DNA of 64,000 nt from Pleurodeles waltl (Eukaryota; Chordata; Amphibia; Caudata; Salamandridae): contig NC_090438.1 in assembly GCF_031143425.1 (NCBI RefSeq), forward strand, positions 773,833,138 through 773,897,137, written 5' to 3'. Made by a program: the position numbers and the translations under genes. The notes under the pieces are model-generated. The model did not search any database. It saw nothing but the letters and a program-made list of their open reading frames with translations, and was not told the DNA's origin. This document shows positions 48,239 through 58,845 of the stretch, in pieces; positions within the stretch are counted from its first letter, which is position 1; every line of letters starts with the position of its first letter.

Positions 48239-49935
48239 TGTAGGAAAGTGCCCTCTTTCTTGGCATGGTTGCCCCCATTTTCTGCCTGTTGTCAGTTTGT
48301 TTGACTGTGTCCACTGGGGTCCTGCTAACCAGGACCCCAGCAGTTATGCTCTCTCCTGTAAATTTTGATAACTGTACCTTTTTCCTCACACCTTTGGCAT
48401 ACTGGTCCCCCCCATGTAAGTCCCTAGTACATGGTACCCTGGTACTCAGGGCATTGGGGTACCAGGGGATCCCTATGACCTGCAGCAGTTATTCTGCCAC
48501 CCATAAGTAGCTCATGCAAAAGGTTCTGCAGGCCTGCCATTGCAGTCTGCATGAAATGGGTGCATGCATCCGTTTTCACTACAGGTCACTGCACCAGGTC
48601 ACTGTAAGTCACCCCTATGGCTGCCCTCTCAGCCCAGAGGGCAGGGTGCAGGTACCTGTGTGTGAGTGCACCCCCGCACTAGCAGAGGTGCCCCAACAAA
48701 CTCCAGTTCCTTTTTCCTGGACTTCGTGAGTGCAAGGACACCATTTTACGTGTGTACTGGACATAGGTCACTACCTATGTCCACCTACGTAATGGTAACT
48801 CCAAACCTGGGCATGTTTGGCATCAAACATGTTGGAATCATACCCCAATACTGTTGCAAGTATTGGAAGTATGATTCCAAGCACTCTGGGGGCTCCTTAG
48901 AGGACCCCCAGCATTGCTACCACCAGTCTTACAGGGTTTTCCAGCAGCCCAAGCTGCTGCCACCCCTCAGACAGGTTTCTGCCCTCCTGCTGCTCGATCC
49001 GATCAAGCCCAGGAGGGCAGAACAAAGGATTTCCTTTGGGAGAGGGAGGTAGCACCCTCTCCCTCTGGAAATAGGTGTGACTGGCTTGGGCGGGATAGCC
49101 TCCCCAAGCCACTGGTGTGCTTTGAAGGGCACATTTGGTACCCTTCATCCATAAACCAGTCCACACCGGTTCAGGGACCCCCAGTCCCTGCTCTGGCATG
49201 AAACTGGACAATGGAATGGGGAGTGACCACTCCCCTGTCCATAACCACCCAAGGGGTGGTGCACAGAGCTCCTCAAGAGGGTGCCTGGGTTCTGCCATCT
49301 TGTTTCCAAGGTTGACAGGGAACTCTGGGAGCATCTGAGTGGCCAGGCCTGATAAGTGCTTACTTGTCTACGTGACCAATCCCCCTTTTAGGGCTATTTA
49401 GGGTCTCTCTCTTGGGTTGTTCCTCAGATTCAGCTTGCAAGATTCCAACAGAACTCCTCTGCAACCTCCACTTCAACTTCTGGCCTCTAAAACTGTGACT
49501 GGAACCTCCAGGACCCGACCATCTGCCTCCAAGAAGAAGAACTAATCTGCAACATTGTTTCCAGGGCTCCTGCCAGCAACTGCAACATTTCCACCAACTG
49601 TGCATCCACTGAGGGTGGTGTGTCTTCATTTGCACTAGAAGAAAGAAGGAATCTCCCTTGGAGTGAAGGAGACACTCCCCTGCATCCGCAGGCACTTGCT
49701 GCAACAACGACCGGCTGCGTGGATCTCCCCTCATCTTGAGCTGTGTGGATCCTGCATCACAGGTGGTGGTCAAAAGTAGTCCTCTTGGTCCTCTCTGCCA
49801 GTATCCAACTTTGGTGGAGGTAAGCCGTTGCCTTCTCACACAGGACAGTACCCCTTGCACCGCATCTCTTGCAGCTGCCAAGGCTTGTTGCATCTCCTCA
49901 AAAAGATCTTCAGGCAACGTGTAGCTCCAGTCCTT
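48239..49935 (+). repeat. LTR fragment related to the gag-pro element's LTR family
   Basis: It starts TGTAGGAAAGTGCCC, and its first 300 bases follow the same layout as the LTRs at 26247 and 31722. Shared features are a C-rich run before a TTTT-GCCTG word, 'cctgctaaccagg' followed by 'cccagca', then 'taagtcc' and 'ggtac..ggtac' words. It is clearly diverged from them. The 3' end is not seen; it seems to be cut where a DIRS-like fragment in the other direction begins. Confidence 0.55.
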
Positions 49936-51660
49936 AGCACTCCTTCCTGCGATGGGTTGAAACAGAAGAAGCCATGACAGAAGCCTTTAAAACATCACAG
50001 GACACATCCGCAAGAAACTTTGCCTGTGTCCCCATCTGCAAGAACAAGGAAACAGTATCAACGCCCTCCTGTAAGGCCAGAGTAAGAGAATGGAGTCCTT
50101 GACCAAATATTGAGAGGCATATACTGCATAAATAGCAGCCCAGAGTTGCAAGTTCGGACTTGAAAAGGACATCTACAAGGAGGCCTCCACCCTACAGTCC
50201 ACAAAAATTCAGAAATGGGAACTTCCTCAGACAAATTGGACGGACAACCAGCCAAATGAGAAAGAAGGGAATCAATCTTCAAGGAGGAGGGAAATTCAAT
50301 ATCACCCCACGCCAGAGGATAAAGGGGGGTCAAAAACCGAGGGAGGTCCGCCTTATCCAGGTCCTTCCATTCCCACAAAAGAAGACCTCCTTGTTAACAG
50401 CCAAAGAAGTAGGATGACAGAAATGGAACTGTTGAAAAACACCAGAACAAGGCCCAGGAACATCATGGTCTATAGGACTACTCAGATTGTCACCCAAATA
50501 GCGAAACAGAACCAAAAGATCTGCCTTTTGAAGAAATTTGGAGCGAGGCAGCGTCTCTGTCACAGACGAGTCAGCATGTTCATCATAGTTAGGAGAAGGC
50601 CAGGAAAAGGAAGAGAAAGAGGAAGAGGAAGAGGAAGGAGAGGTCACCTGCAAGGAGGAGACTGAAGAGGTGGGTGAGGAGGGAGAATAACTCATACCCC
50701 CAGAGTCCTTAGACCTCGAAAAAGCATCACAGAGAGAGGACAAAAGCAGTTGAAACGATACTCTGAAAGACCCATGGTAGGTGCCAGGGAGAGCTGAGTA
50801 TAACAGCAAAAAACAAAAACCAGCATGGGGAAAGGTCAGGAAATTTAATAAGGATTTATTATGTTTTTTAACAAACTAACAGGAAAAGGTAAAAGCAACC
50901 ACTGAGGCACAAAATAGGAAAAAAACACTCCATGCATCGCACCCAGGGAGATCGGGGGAACAGTGTACACAATCCAGCCATGCCGACCTCCGAACACATG
51001 AGGGCGTGCAAACAACATGGGCCAGCATGCCGACGTGCTAGTTGTCAAGGAGCCGCAAATCTGACCTTGTGGTGTTGAAACACCAGAAGTAAGGCAGCAC
51101 AGAAATAAAAAAGCAAATAATGGCCAGACAGACACAGTCTGGCTGAAGCAGGAAAACCCCTGCCCAAAAGCCTGCAGGGGAGCAGAGGGTGGGCACCATA
51201 AGACCGTGCCACTGGAATGTGGGGATGGAGAAATGATAGCCCCTGTAAAACAGCGTGCATAAGCCCAGCAAGCACGAGAAGCGAAGCACAAAGCAACACA
51301 TGGCAGGCAGCGGAAGCAGGACCAAGGGCATACAGGTAAGCACAGCAGACCCCCTAGCACCTCCATGTCCTCTCCCCAAAAACCCCAGCAAGGCACCCAG
51401 CACAATGCCAAACAGGGCTAAACACACTCAGGGGAAAGAAGCAACAACCCCAAGAGGCCCAGCCTCCCAGGGCTTACCTGACCGGAACAGCGAAGGACCC
51501 AAGCAGACAGAAACAAACAGGTTGTTTTCTGGGCTCCTTGCCTATATATTGGTAAAGGGTACTTGGAGTATAGAGGGAGGAAGAGAGGGGAAGGGTTAAG
51601 AGGAACTTTTTGATTGGATCTGGTGAGGACACATGGGCCTGGGTAGAGGTGAAACACCTC
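49936..51660 (-). pseudogene. DIRS-like retroelement gag fragment
   Basis: On the minus strand, 50809-50330 is open and has a Ser/Pro-rich N-terminus, then 'LQKADLLVLFRYL'. After a frameshift near 50340, 'FPSSLKIDSLLSHLAG' and 'FLADVSCDVLKASVMASSV' (about 50010-49960) follow. This order, a lysine/aspartate-rich 'ID.L..LA' block and then a small-residue helix before a basic stretch, is what I associate with DIRS gag-like proteins. The upstream part (51660-50820) would be its leader. It lacks RT and tyrosine recombinase here, so it is a fragment. Another retroelement type is possible. Confidence 0.4.
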
Positions 51661-52480
51661 ATCAAACTAAGTATAGGGATGAGAAATAGGGTTGAGGAAG
51701 TAGCAATAGTTCACAGCTCTTTCAACAAGAGAGGAGCCTCCGATTTGAAGAGGAGCAGAGCAGTTCTCCGAGAAACTGGGCCAAGGACATCACTCAATAA
51801 CAAAACATAGCCACATAGACACAATTTAGCCTTGTCCTGCGGACAGACTGAGGACTAGAAAATATAAATAAAGTTTAAGTTTGCGACACACATCTAAATA
51901 GAGAACCCTCGAAGAATGTCAAAGAGATCTCTTACAATGCAATGCTATCTACATTGATACTTTTTACATTGTGAAATGAAAATGTGTAACTAACCAGGGC
52001 TGCCATATTTGCCTGCTCATTAGTAAAGGAAATGCCTATCTATGATGTCTTAGGGCCACACCATGCCACCTTAGTTTGGATCAGCAATATGCAAATCAGT
52101 CTTGACCCTGCTCCAGTGAGAACAGTCCAGCCCGAACTGCCAAGCCAGGTCCTCCCTGAACTGGAACACAAGTAACCCAGGACTCTTTCACCCTTGGTAT
52201 GGGCTCATCAGCTGGGTATAGCTTGGTTCCAATGACACAGTCAGCATGGGACCCACATCTGGGCATTCCTGTCCACTTAAGGGGACAAACGAAATTATGC
52301 AAAAAGTGATGGATGGGGGGAAGCTACATTTCATTTTGAAGGGAAAAAAGTGAACTAATGGCATCCAATGGAATTATGGTCAGGGGCAACAAAATTATTC
52401 ACCCCCAGAATTTGAGGAGAAGAATTTTCAAATTAATTCATGAGGCACATCTGGGCATGCTTTTGTGTGGAAAGACACTC
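51661..52480. other. Stretch with no recognised content
   Basis: Only short unsupported ORFs are seen. It may be the unrecognised 5' part of the decayed endogenous retrovirus whose pol piece follows. Confidence 0.3.
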
Positions 52481-52484
52481 TTGA

Positions 52485-52830
52485 ACCTTTGCCCTGGTCG
52501 AAGAAGTCAGAACAAGCATTTCGGTCTGTGAAAAGAGTGTTGATGCTTGCACCTGCATTAGTCCTCCCTAATTATTCAAACCTTTCACACTGTACTGCCA
52601 TGAGAGAGGTGTTTTTGCTTTGGGCACTCTAGTTCAGTACCACAGTAATAAAAATAAACCTATAGACTATTATTCCTTTCCTCATATGCTGCTATCGCAG
52701 GACTGCCTCCTTGCTATTGCATGTGCACCATGTCTGACATTACTGAATGTTGGTCTTTGCTTAATATTTATTCTTCTCAGGTTGCTGAATTATTTGCTCT
52801 CACATACATGCATTGACTACCTGTAAGTCT
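52485..52830 (+). pseudogene. Endogenous retrovirus pol remnant (RT connection to RNase H start)
   Basis: Across frameshifts the plus strand reads as the end of a retroviral RT and the start of RNase H. There is a 'KPFTLYCHER'-like stretch at about 52577-52607 and a Phe-Ala-Leu-Gly-then-Gln pattern with 'NKNKPIDYYS' at about 52611-52675, followed by a hydrophobic helix-rich part. The layout is that of gamma- or epsilon-like retroviruses. The frame changes several times, so this is dead sequence. The rest of pol was not found. Confidence 0.55.
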
Positions 52831-53479
52831 TTTACAATATTCAATAATTCAAAGTAGGCTTTAGGATTCATCCTAGAGTTTGGGCTGCTCTGAATGTGGA
52901 GGGCTTTGCTTCTACTGGGGTTCCTGTTAAATGGTTTCCATGTAATGGGTTAATTTATGTTCTTCAGTTGCCATATAAAATTGCTATTGTAAAATCTGCT
53001 GCTCATTAGTCCACTCAGGTGAAGGGGCCTATTCACTAACGGAATTGTGTAACATACTGCAAAATGCTATTCATATACCCTTGTTTGACCGCTACCTTTC
53101 CTATCGTTTGTGTGTCGAGATCTCTGCCCTGGACTGTAAAGATCTTTGCACACATTAACATATGTTTTATTAGTAAATGTGGGAGGGTCGGAGGAAAAAC
53201 AGGGAACACTTACTACAAAAGATTAAGCATTAAAAGAGGAGTAAAGAGAGGGGTAGGTGCAGGGAGCAGTCAAAAGAGTGTAAGGATGGTGTTTAGGGAG
53301 AGATGTGCACCCACCTACAATAGAGTAAGCCCTTCTTATTCTCAAACTGCCCTTATATACTTACTACAGTCAAAGAGGGCCAAACCTGTCATAAGTGGAC
53401 TCAGAGCTCTACTAAGTCCAGCAGTATCCATTGCCATTCACAGATACTACAACATCCTTCCATAAAAATAATGGCAATA

Positions 53480-53970
53480 GGGAGTTAAAATAAAAGACCA
53501 CATCAGCTAATGTTAAAAATATTACATTATTTAAACTGTTTAAAAATATAATTACATTTTATTTAATGTTAAAGAAAAATCTAAAAATAAAACATAATTA
53601 TTAATTTATATTACAATATTTTATTAAAAGTTTTGAAATGTAGAAAATAATGTGACCTTAATATTTATAAAAAATAAAAATTATTGAAAATAATTAAATA
53701 CTGTTAAATAATTACATATACCACTTTTATTAATTTTAAATACAAAAAACATATTATTTTTACATAGGTGGGTTTTTTAATTGAACTTTGTAATTTCATT
53801 TTAAATGTGATATATTCAAAATAATTACATTTTCATTGTAAAATTAAGTTATTAATGCAACATCATCTTATTACATTATTCTACATTTAAAATGAATATA
53901 CAAAATGAGCATTAACATTTAGCTTAAAATATTTTATCGATTTAAAAAAAAAGTGTAATAAACTTTTAAA
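53480..53970. other. Very AT-rich stretch
   Basis: This is almost pure A/T sequence with short alternating and homopolymer runs and no coding sense. It lies between the pol and env remnants of a decayed retrovirus and may be an AT-rich part of a MITE insertion. A 'ggcctattcactaacgg' word at 53028 and 'gtgactaggtcc' near 54260 could be imperfect inverted ends of such an insertion. Confidence 0.35.
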
Positions 53971-54529
53971 CTTTGACGATCCTTTACCATTCAGAGATTT
54001 CCACCCCGATAGTGGGGGTCTCTGCCAAGTGCGGGGAATGTTGAATATGCTCATAAAGTCACAACTAGTTGTAACTTTATGGGTGTATTTGACATTTTTA
54101 CTGATTCCTCCCACTATTTCATGGGGTGAGGCTATGTAAGTTTACACTTTTGAGTAACTTTACATTCAGAAGTGGTGAATAGCTAAAAGTAGTACATTTA
54201 CTCAAAAGTGTGAGAATCGCATTACATATATAGATTTACTCATGTGTAGGTTTATTTTTGTGACTAGGTCCCAAAGTGGCCAGAGAAATGCCCTCCCTGA
54301 TTAAGCTGCTAAAAGGGCTGCTTTATGTATTCCAAAGTACTGAATTGTGCATGCCATCTTTGAACAATCTTGTCGAATTATAAGAATATGTGGGTGATAT
54401 TTTAAAGAGTGCTTGCTTAAAGCAGGGCTGTAAAAAGGACGGAGGGAGTGTGAAGGGACCCTAAAGGTGGAGTGGTTACTAATGTTTGACACAACACAAG
54501 GCAGCTAGCAAAGTTGCAGCGCTGCATGC

Positions 54530-55115
54530 ATGAAATGGAGAGTGCAGAAATGCATCTTTTTTTTACTAAGATAATGTGCATTTTTGCCCCCTTCTAGCGC
54601 TTGCACACTGTGTGCTGCCCAGCATCAACGCAGGGACCCTTCACCTTGCTGCAAAGGTGCTTGCATTACGGGCAGGATTGTTTTTGTGGAGGAAGTTATA
54701 TCTTTTTGCATAAAATAATCAAAAGAGGCATTTACCTCTTTCAATATGTGATGCAGACTACCACACATTGAAAGAGAAAGTAATGAGGGGGAAAAGGGTT
54801 TTCTTGTTGTTATGCCATTTTCTGGCAGGTGCGTCAATTTGATGCAACCCAGGTTCACAAACCATTTTAAATCTGGAATTGCATCATATCCATGAGTGGA
54901 TGCACTAGAAAATCCATGCTCCACCCATGGAACGCCTACTGGCTCGAAATTTAACATAACGCAGTTCAAGCTCCTGTTTGTATTACATTTATTTACAAAG
55001 CCATGCGAGGCGGCACAAATCGTTCCATCCGTGGCTTTGTAAATCTTACTGAAGCCTTTGCATTTTCCTTGCGCCACCTTGCACGACACAAGGAAAATTA
55101 AAAAGACTTAGTAAA
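54530..55115. repeat. Old MITE copy related to the element at 56960
   Basis: Blocks such as 'attgtttttgtggaggaag', the 'tgaaagag' hairpin and 'cttgcgccacc' occur in the same order as blocks in the 56.96-57.59 kb element. This copy is much more diverged. The minus-strand ORF at 55089-54625 lies inside it and is not a gene. Confidence 0.45.
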
Positions 55116-55689
55116 CCTGGGTCAGCATGATCATTGCCGTGAGTGTTTACTGGTTTGCCCTCCGCTAACCTTCCCAGCCTAACAGCATTGCCATGTCAGT
55201 GCAACCTGGCAGCTCAAAACATTGGTAAGGTTATTAAAATCATCTCCTGTTCTTCCTCTACTTACATCGGGCCCCATGATTCACATTCAGATTGACTCCA
55301 TTCAAGTGTCTCTCTATTGTCCTTATGTTTATGCTCTGGTTCAAGTATGCATGCTTTCTGGTCTGGTAAGTTGCCCAAGCTGATGCAACTAATGTAGCAA
55401 AAAAGCTGCTTAGAGGTTTTATAATTATAGATTTGGGATCTCTCTTCAGATAGGAAGCGTCAAACCTAGCCATTTGATGTCATCTGTAGTTCAGAGACTG
55501 TGAAACCCTTTATGAATCAAACAACATTTACATTGTTCTTATCAACTTGAATCTTTTAGGCCTGGAGATAGGTTCAATTACACCTTGAAAAACAAAATAG
55601 CTAAGATGTGTACTGAAACAGGGCTAAAGTGGCTCAATGCCTTGCCCTAGCCACAAAAGACCAAATTGAGTCTACGTGAGGTATTGATA

Positions 55690-56530
55690 AGGTAGCTAGT
55701 GATTATTCCTTCCACCCCTCCATTGTCTCCAGGCTTATATGTTTTGCAACTACATGATGATTTTACTCTGCAGTATCGCAAACAACTGATTTGCTGTGTC
55801 AATAGCTTCTATTTTCAGGTACAAACAGCACTGCCAATGTGCAGGACCAAAGGATGTCTGCAGAGTGACTATCCATACCTGAATCCATCAGAAGAAGTCA
55901 ATGCTACAATGCCATTCGTAAGTCCGTTATGGAGTCCTGCTTACCACAAACACTGGTGTGAAGTGCCAAGGACTCCCTGCCTAGATTCATGCAATGGCTA
56001 TTTGAAGGCTGGCCTGGATCTTGTGGACCCATTTATGTTCAGAGAACTATCAAACAGTTTGCAATAAAACCACCTCGTCTGCTTAAAAGACAGTCCCAGG
56101 ATATTTCTCAAACTGGCCATGAGGCAATTCTGGAATATTCGGCCATTGTTCTAGGGCTACTCTCTAGCCAGATGGGTGCTTGGTGAACTGTGCTATAACA
56201 ATACAGAATTGCTCTTGATCTTGTCCTGGCTGCCAAGGGTGAGGTTTGTGCAATTGTAGGGGCAGATTGTTACATGTTTATCCCAAATATCTCCTTAGTT
56301 ATACATGAACAGACTGACCACTTTAAAGAAAGCGTCACGGGGTTACACACCGATGATGACGAAAATGTCTTTAAAAGGTCTTGCTTGAAAAGGTTTTTTA
56401 GAGGTTAAGGAATGAAGGTTTGTGAGAATGTATTTATCATTTTTATTGTATGCCTGCTGATCATTAGAAATGTTTGCAATGCATTTTTATCACATTTTAT
56501 CAGGCGCAAGCATATTGCCCCACCTTGCCT
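55690..56530 (+). pseudogene. Endogenous retrovirus env remnant
   Basis: An open stretch (55699-56067) ends in a Cys-containing surface-subunit-like segment. After stops, 56210-56320 reads as the membrane-subunit segment with the Leu-Asp..Leu-Ala-Ala-Lys-Gly pattern. It has a C-X6-C motif (Cys codons at 56247 and 56268) followed by Tyr, where gamma-type proteins have a second Cys. A hydrophobic segment at about 56433-56470 would be the membrane anchor. Frameshifts and stops show that it is inactive. Orientation matches the pol remnant 3 kb upstream, suggesting one decayed provirus. Confidence 0.5.
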
Positions 56531-56959
56531 TTCAAAACCTTTAAAGATGACAGTAGTTGTGAGGACTAAAATTCTCAGCAAGGTTCTTTGGAAGGTTATG
56601 GAATGCCATGCCCACGAAGTGAATAGAATTGCATTAAGTAAAATAATTAAAAATAGTGTAAGAGGGAGGATTATGAATGAAAATGTACAGCCATATTCAT
56701 ATAACTGTAACCACCAGAGCCCGTTTTTCCTGTTGATGAACATATTGCATTAAGGAAATGCCCATCTACGATGTTTCAAGCCCCTCTTTGACAACTTGCC
56801 ACCAGAAATAGTCTTAGTTAGCTTGATCAGCCAAAAAGATTATGTTCTTGTTAATCTGAAGGTGATCTCTTCCCTTTTCATGGTCTCAAACTCCAGCACA
56901 AATTTATTACTATTGTTTTTATGAAGTAATTTGTGCCTCAATGAAACCTATATTTAGAA

Positions 56960-57590
56960 CCATGGGCCAGTTTGAATATAAAATGACAGTGCGTGGCGCT
57001 GCACCAAATTTGGCAGCGTCATGCACCCTCATTTTCAAAACGCAGGGAATACGCAGTATTCTAGCAAACGGGGACCCCTTTGTTTCCCTCTGCGCTACAT
57101 TTGCTCCTGTGTGCCAACGCATCAACCCTTGCACCATAGTGCAAGGATTTCTGAGTTGAGAGGGGGATTGTTTTTGTGAAGGAAGGAACATCTTCCTGCA
57201 CAAAAACAATCTTACATGGCGAACTGCTCTTTCTATGTGTGCAGAATGCAGCACACATAGAAAGAGCAAAAAACGAGGAGAATTGAAAGCATTTCTCCTC
57301 GTTGCTCCATGCTGACGCCACCCCTGGGGTGGCGTTAGATTTTGGCTCTGCCTCAGGTTTACGAAAACGTGCGAATGTGAGGCAGCGTCAAAATGCAATG
57401 TGTGTTGCTGTGGCACGCCTCCAGCAACATCCATTGCACACCCTTTCCACACAAAGTGCTGCATGTGAAGAGGCTGTATTTAGAAGGTGGCGTTATGCCT
57501 TGTAAATACGGCACAGGGCATAGCGTCACCGTAGCATCATGAAAAGTTACGCTCCGGTGGCGCTACGGGATCTTAAATATGTCCCTATAT
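56960..57590. mobile_element. MITE with internal hairpins, possibly Harbinger-like
   Basis: The element holds several near-perfect hairpins: 'ttgtttttgtg' with its partner around 57165-57213, 'gctctttctatgtgtgc' with its partner at about 57226-57268, and 'gctgacgccacccc' with 'ggggtggcgtta' at about 57311-57337. GCGTCA-type words and an end reading 'gggatcttaaatatgtccc' are like other newt MITEs. ORFs here follow from the palindromes. Exact termini were not fixed. Confidence 0.5.
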
Positions 57591-57599
57591 ATTTGTACC

Positions 57600-58157
57600 T
57601 TGTCATTGCTTAGTGTGGCTGCTTATTCTTACAATTCAGGGCACCATATGTATGGCTCTATCTGTAACTCACAGGTATTGATTTTCTTTTTGTTAATTTA
57701 TTAATCAACATGTCCAGTCTTCAATTGTCGTCTACGTAAATTCTATGCAGATTTTCTTTAACACAACTCTGCTCACTTATGACCACTGTTTCATTCTCAT
57801 ATTTGTAATAGCATTTTTACATGCATACTGTATTAAAACTGATTTAAATAAAGCCTCAAACATAATGGTGTGGATTTCTAATGTGTGCCCCTCGGGATGC
57901 AAGGGTGCCAATAACACAAAACAATGAAATAAATGCCTCACAGTCTGTGGCAGTTTGTTGCATATCTAACATGCATTCCCCCTAGATAGGCCACTGAAAT
58001 TATGTGATTGTGCTGCTGCTGCGATTTTTGCATAGTTATAGATGTGCCACTTTTGCCACGTAATCCATCATCTGCTGCATAATCTGCAGATGTTTACAAA
58101 ACAGTGTTGTTTATAGTTCAAATTGTTCAAAAGTTTCTAAAAATACAGCAACACCTG
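57600..58157. other. Stretch with no recognised content
   Basis: Nothing is recognisable between the MITE and the L1 3' end. Confidence 0.5.
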
Positions 58158-58166
58158 TTTTTTTTC

Positions 58167-58845
58167 TTCATAAATCTGTTTATTGGTATTTTTCATCATT
58201 ACATTGCTTCATGTTTCTGCATTTGTTTCCGTTTCACATAGTATGGTGTGCGTTCTTATATCATTACATAACTGTTGATGTATATGAGATGCATTGCTGC
58301 AGCATATTATTCAGCATACATTTGCAGTTAGTCAGTTATACATTTCAATTATTATGTTATCTACAGTTGTCTTACAATGTTGTACTTGTTGTTTGATGGG
58401 TTTTATCATTGTCAGCCCCTTATATGTTTGCGGGTGTAAAAGCCAGTAAAGTTTCTGATGTCCATCAGCCTGGTCGTGTAACAGCATTTGCTGATTTAAA
58501 GTTATTTCTAACACAAGTGTTCAATTGGGGCAGTTTGGTTAGGTAGGTAGAGGTTATGAGTTTTATATATATGCTAACTTTGAATATAAGGGGAAAAGGA
58601 AAAAGGTTAACATTTAACAATTGTAGGTAATGGATGCTTGTACAGATTATACTCATATGACTATTTCCCAGTCGGGGTGGGGTTACATTGTTGCATATCG
58701 GCTTATTAACAGGAGGGCTGGGTTGGGCGTCAGGCCAAGTAGGTGTTGTCACTTTAAGTCCCAGTGTCGGGGTCTATCTGGCCAACTTTTCATATTCAGT
58801 TCCCCCGTGCAGTGCGTTTTCTCGTCAGGAGGGCGTCCACTCACA
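58167..58845 (-). other. L1 3' UTR
   Basis: This is the noncoding interval between the ORF2 stop and the A-rich tail on the minus strand. It contains a weakly AT-rich stretch and no recognisable motif. Confidence 0.7.

Noticed and set aside
50845..51427. 188-codon minus-strand ORF rich in Cys and Phe
   Set aside because: No family resemblance; overlapping frames are equally open, consistent with a noncoding leader of the DIRS-like fragment.
54625..55089. 154-codon minus-strand ORF
   Set aside because: It falls in an old MITE copy and has no match to a known family.
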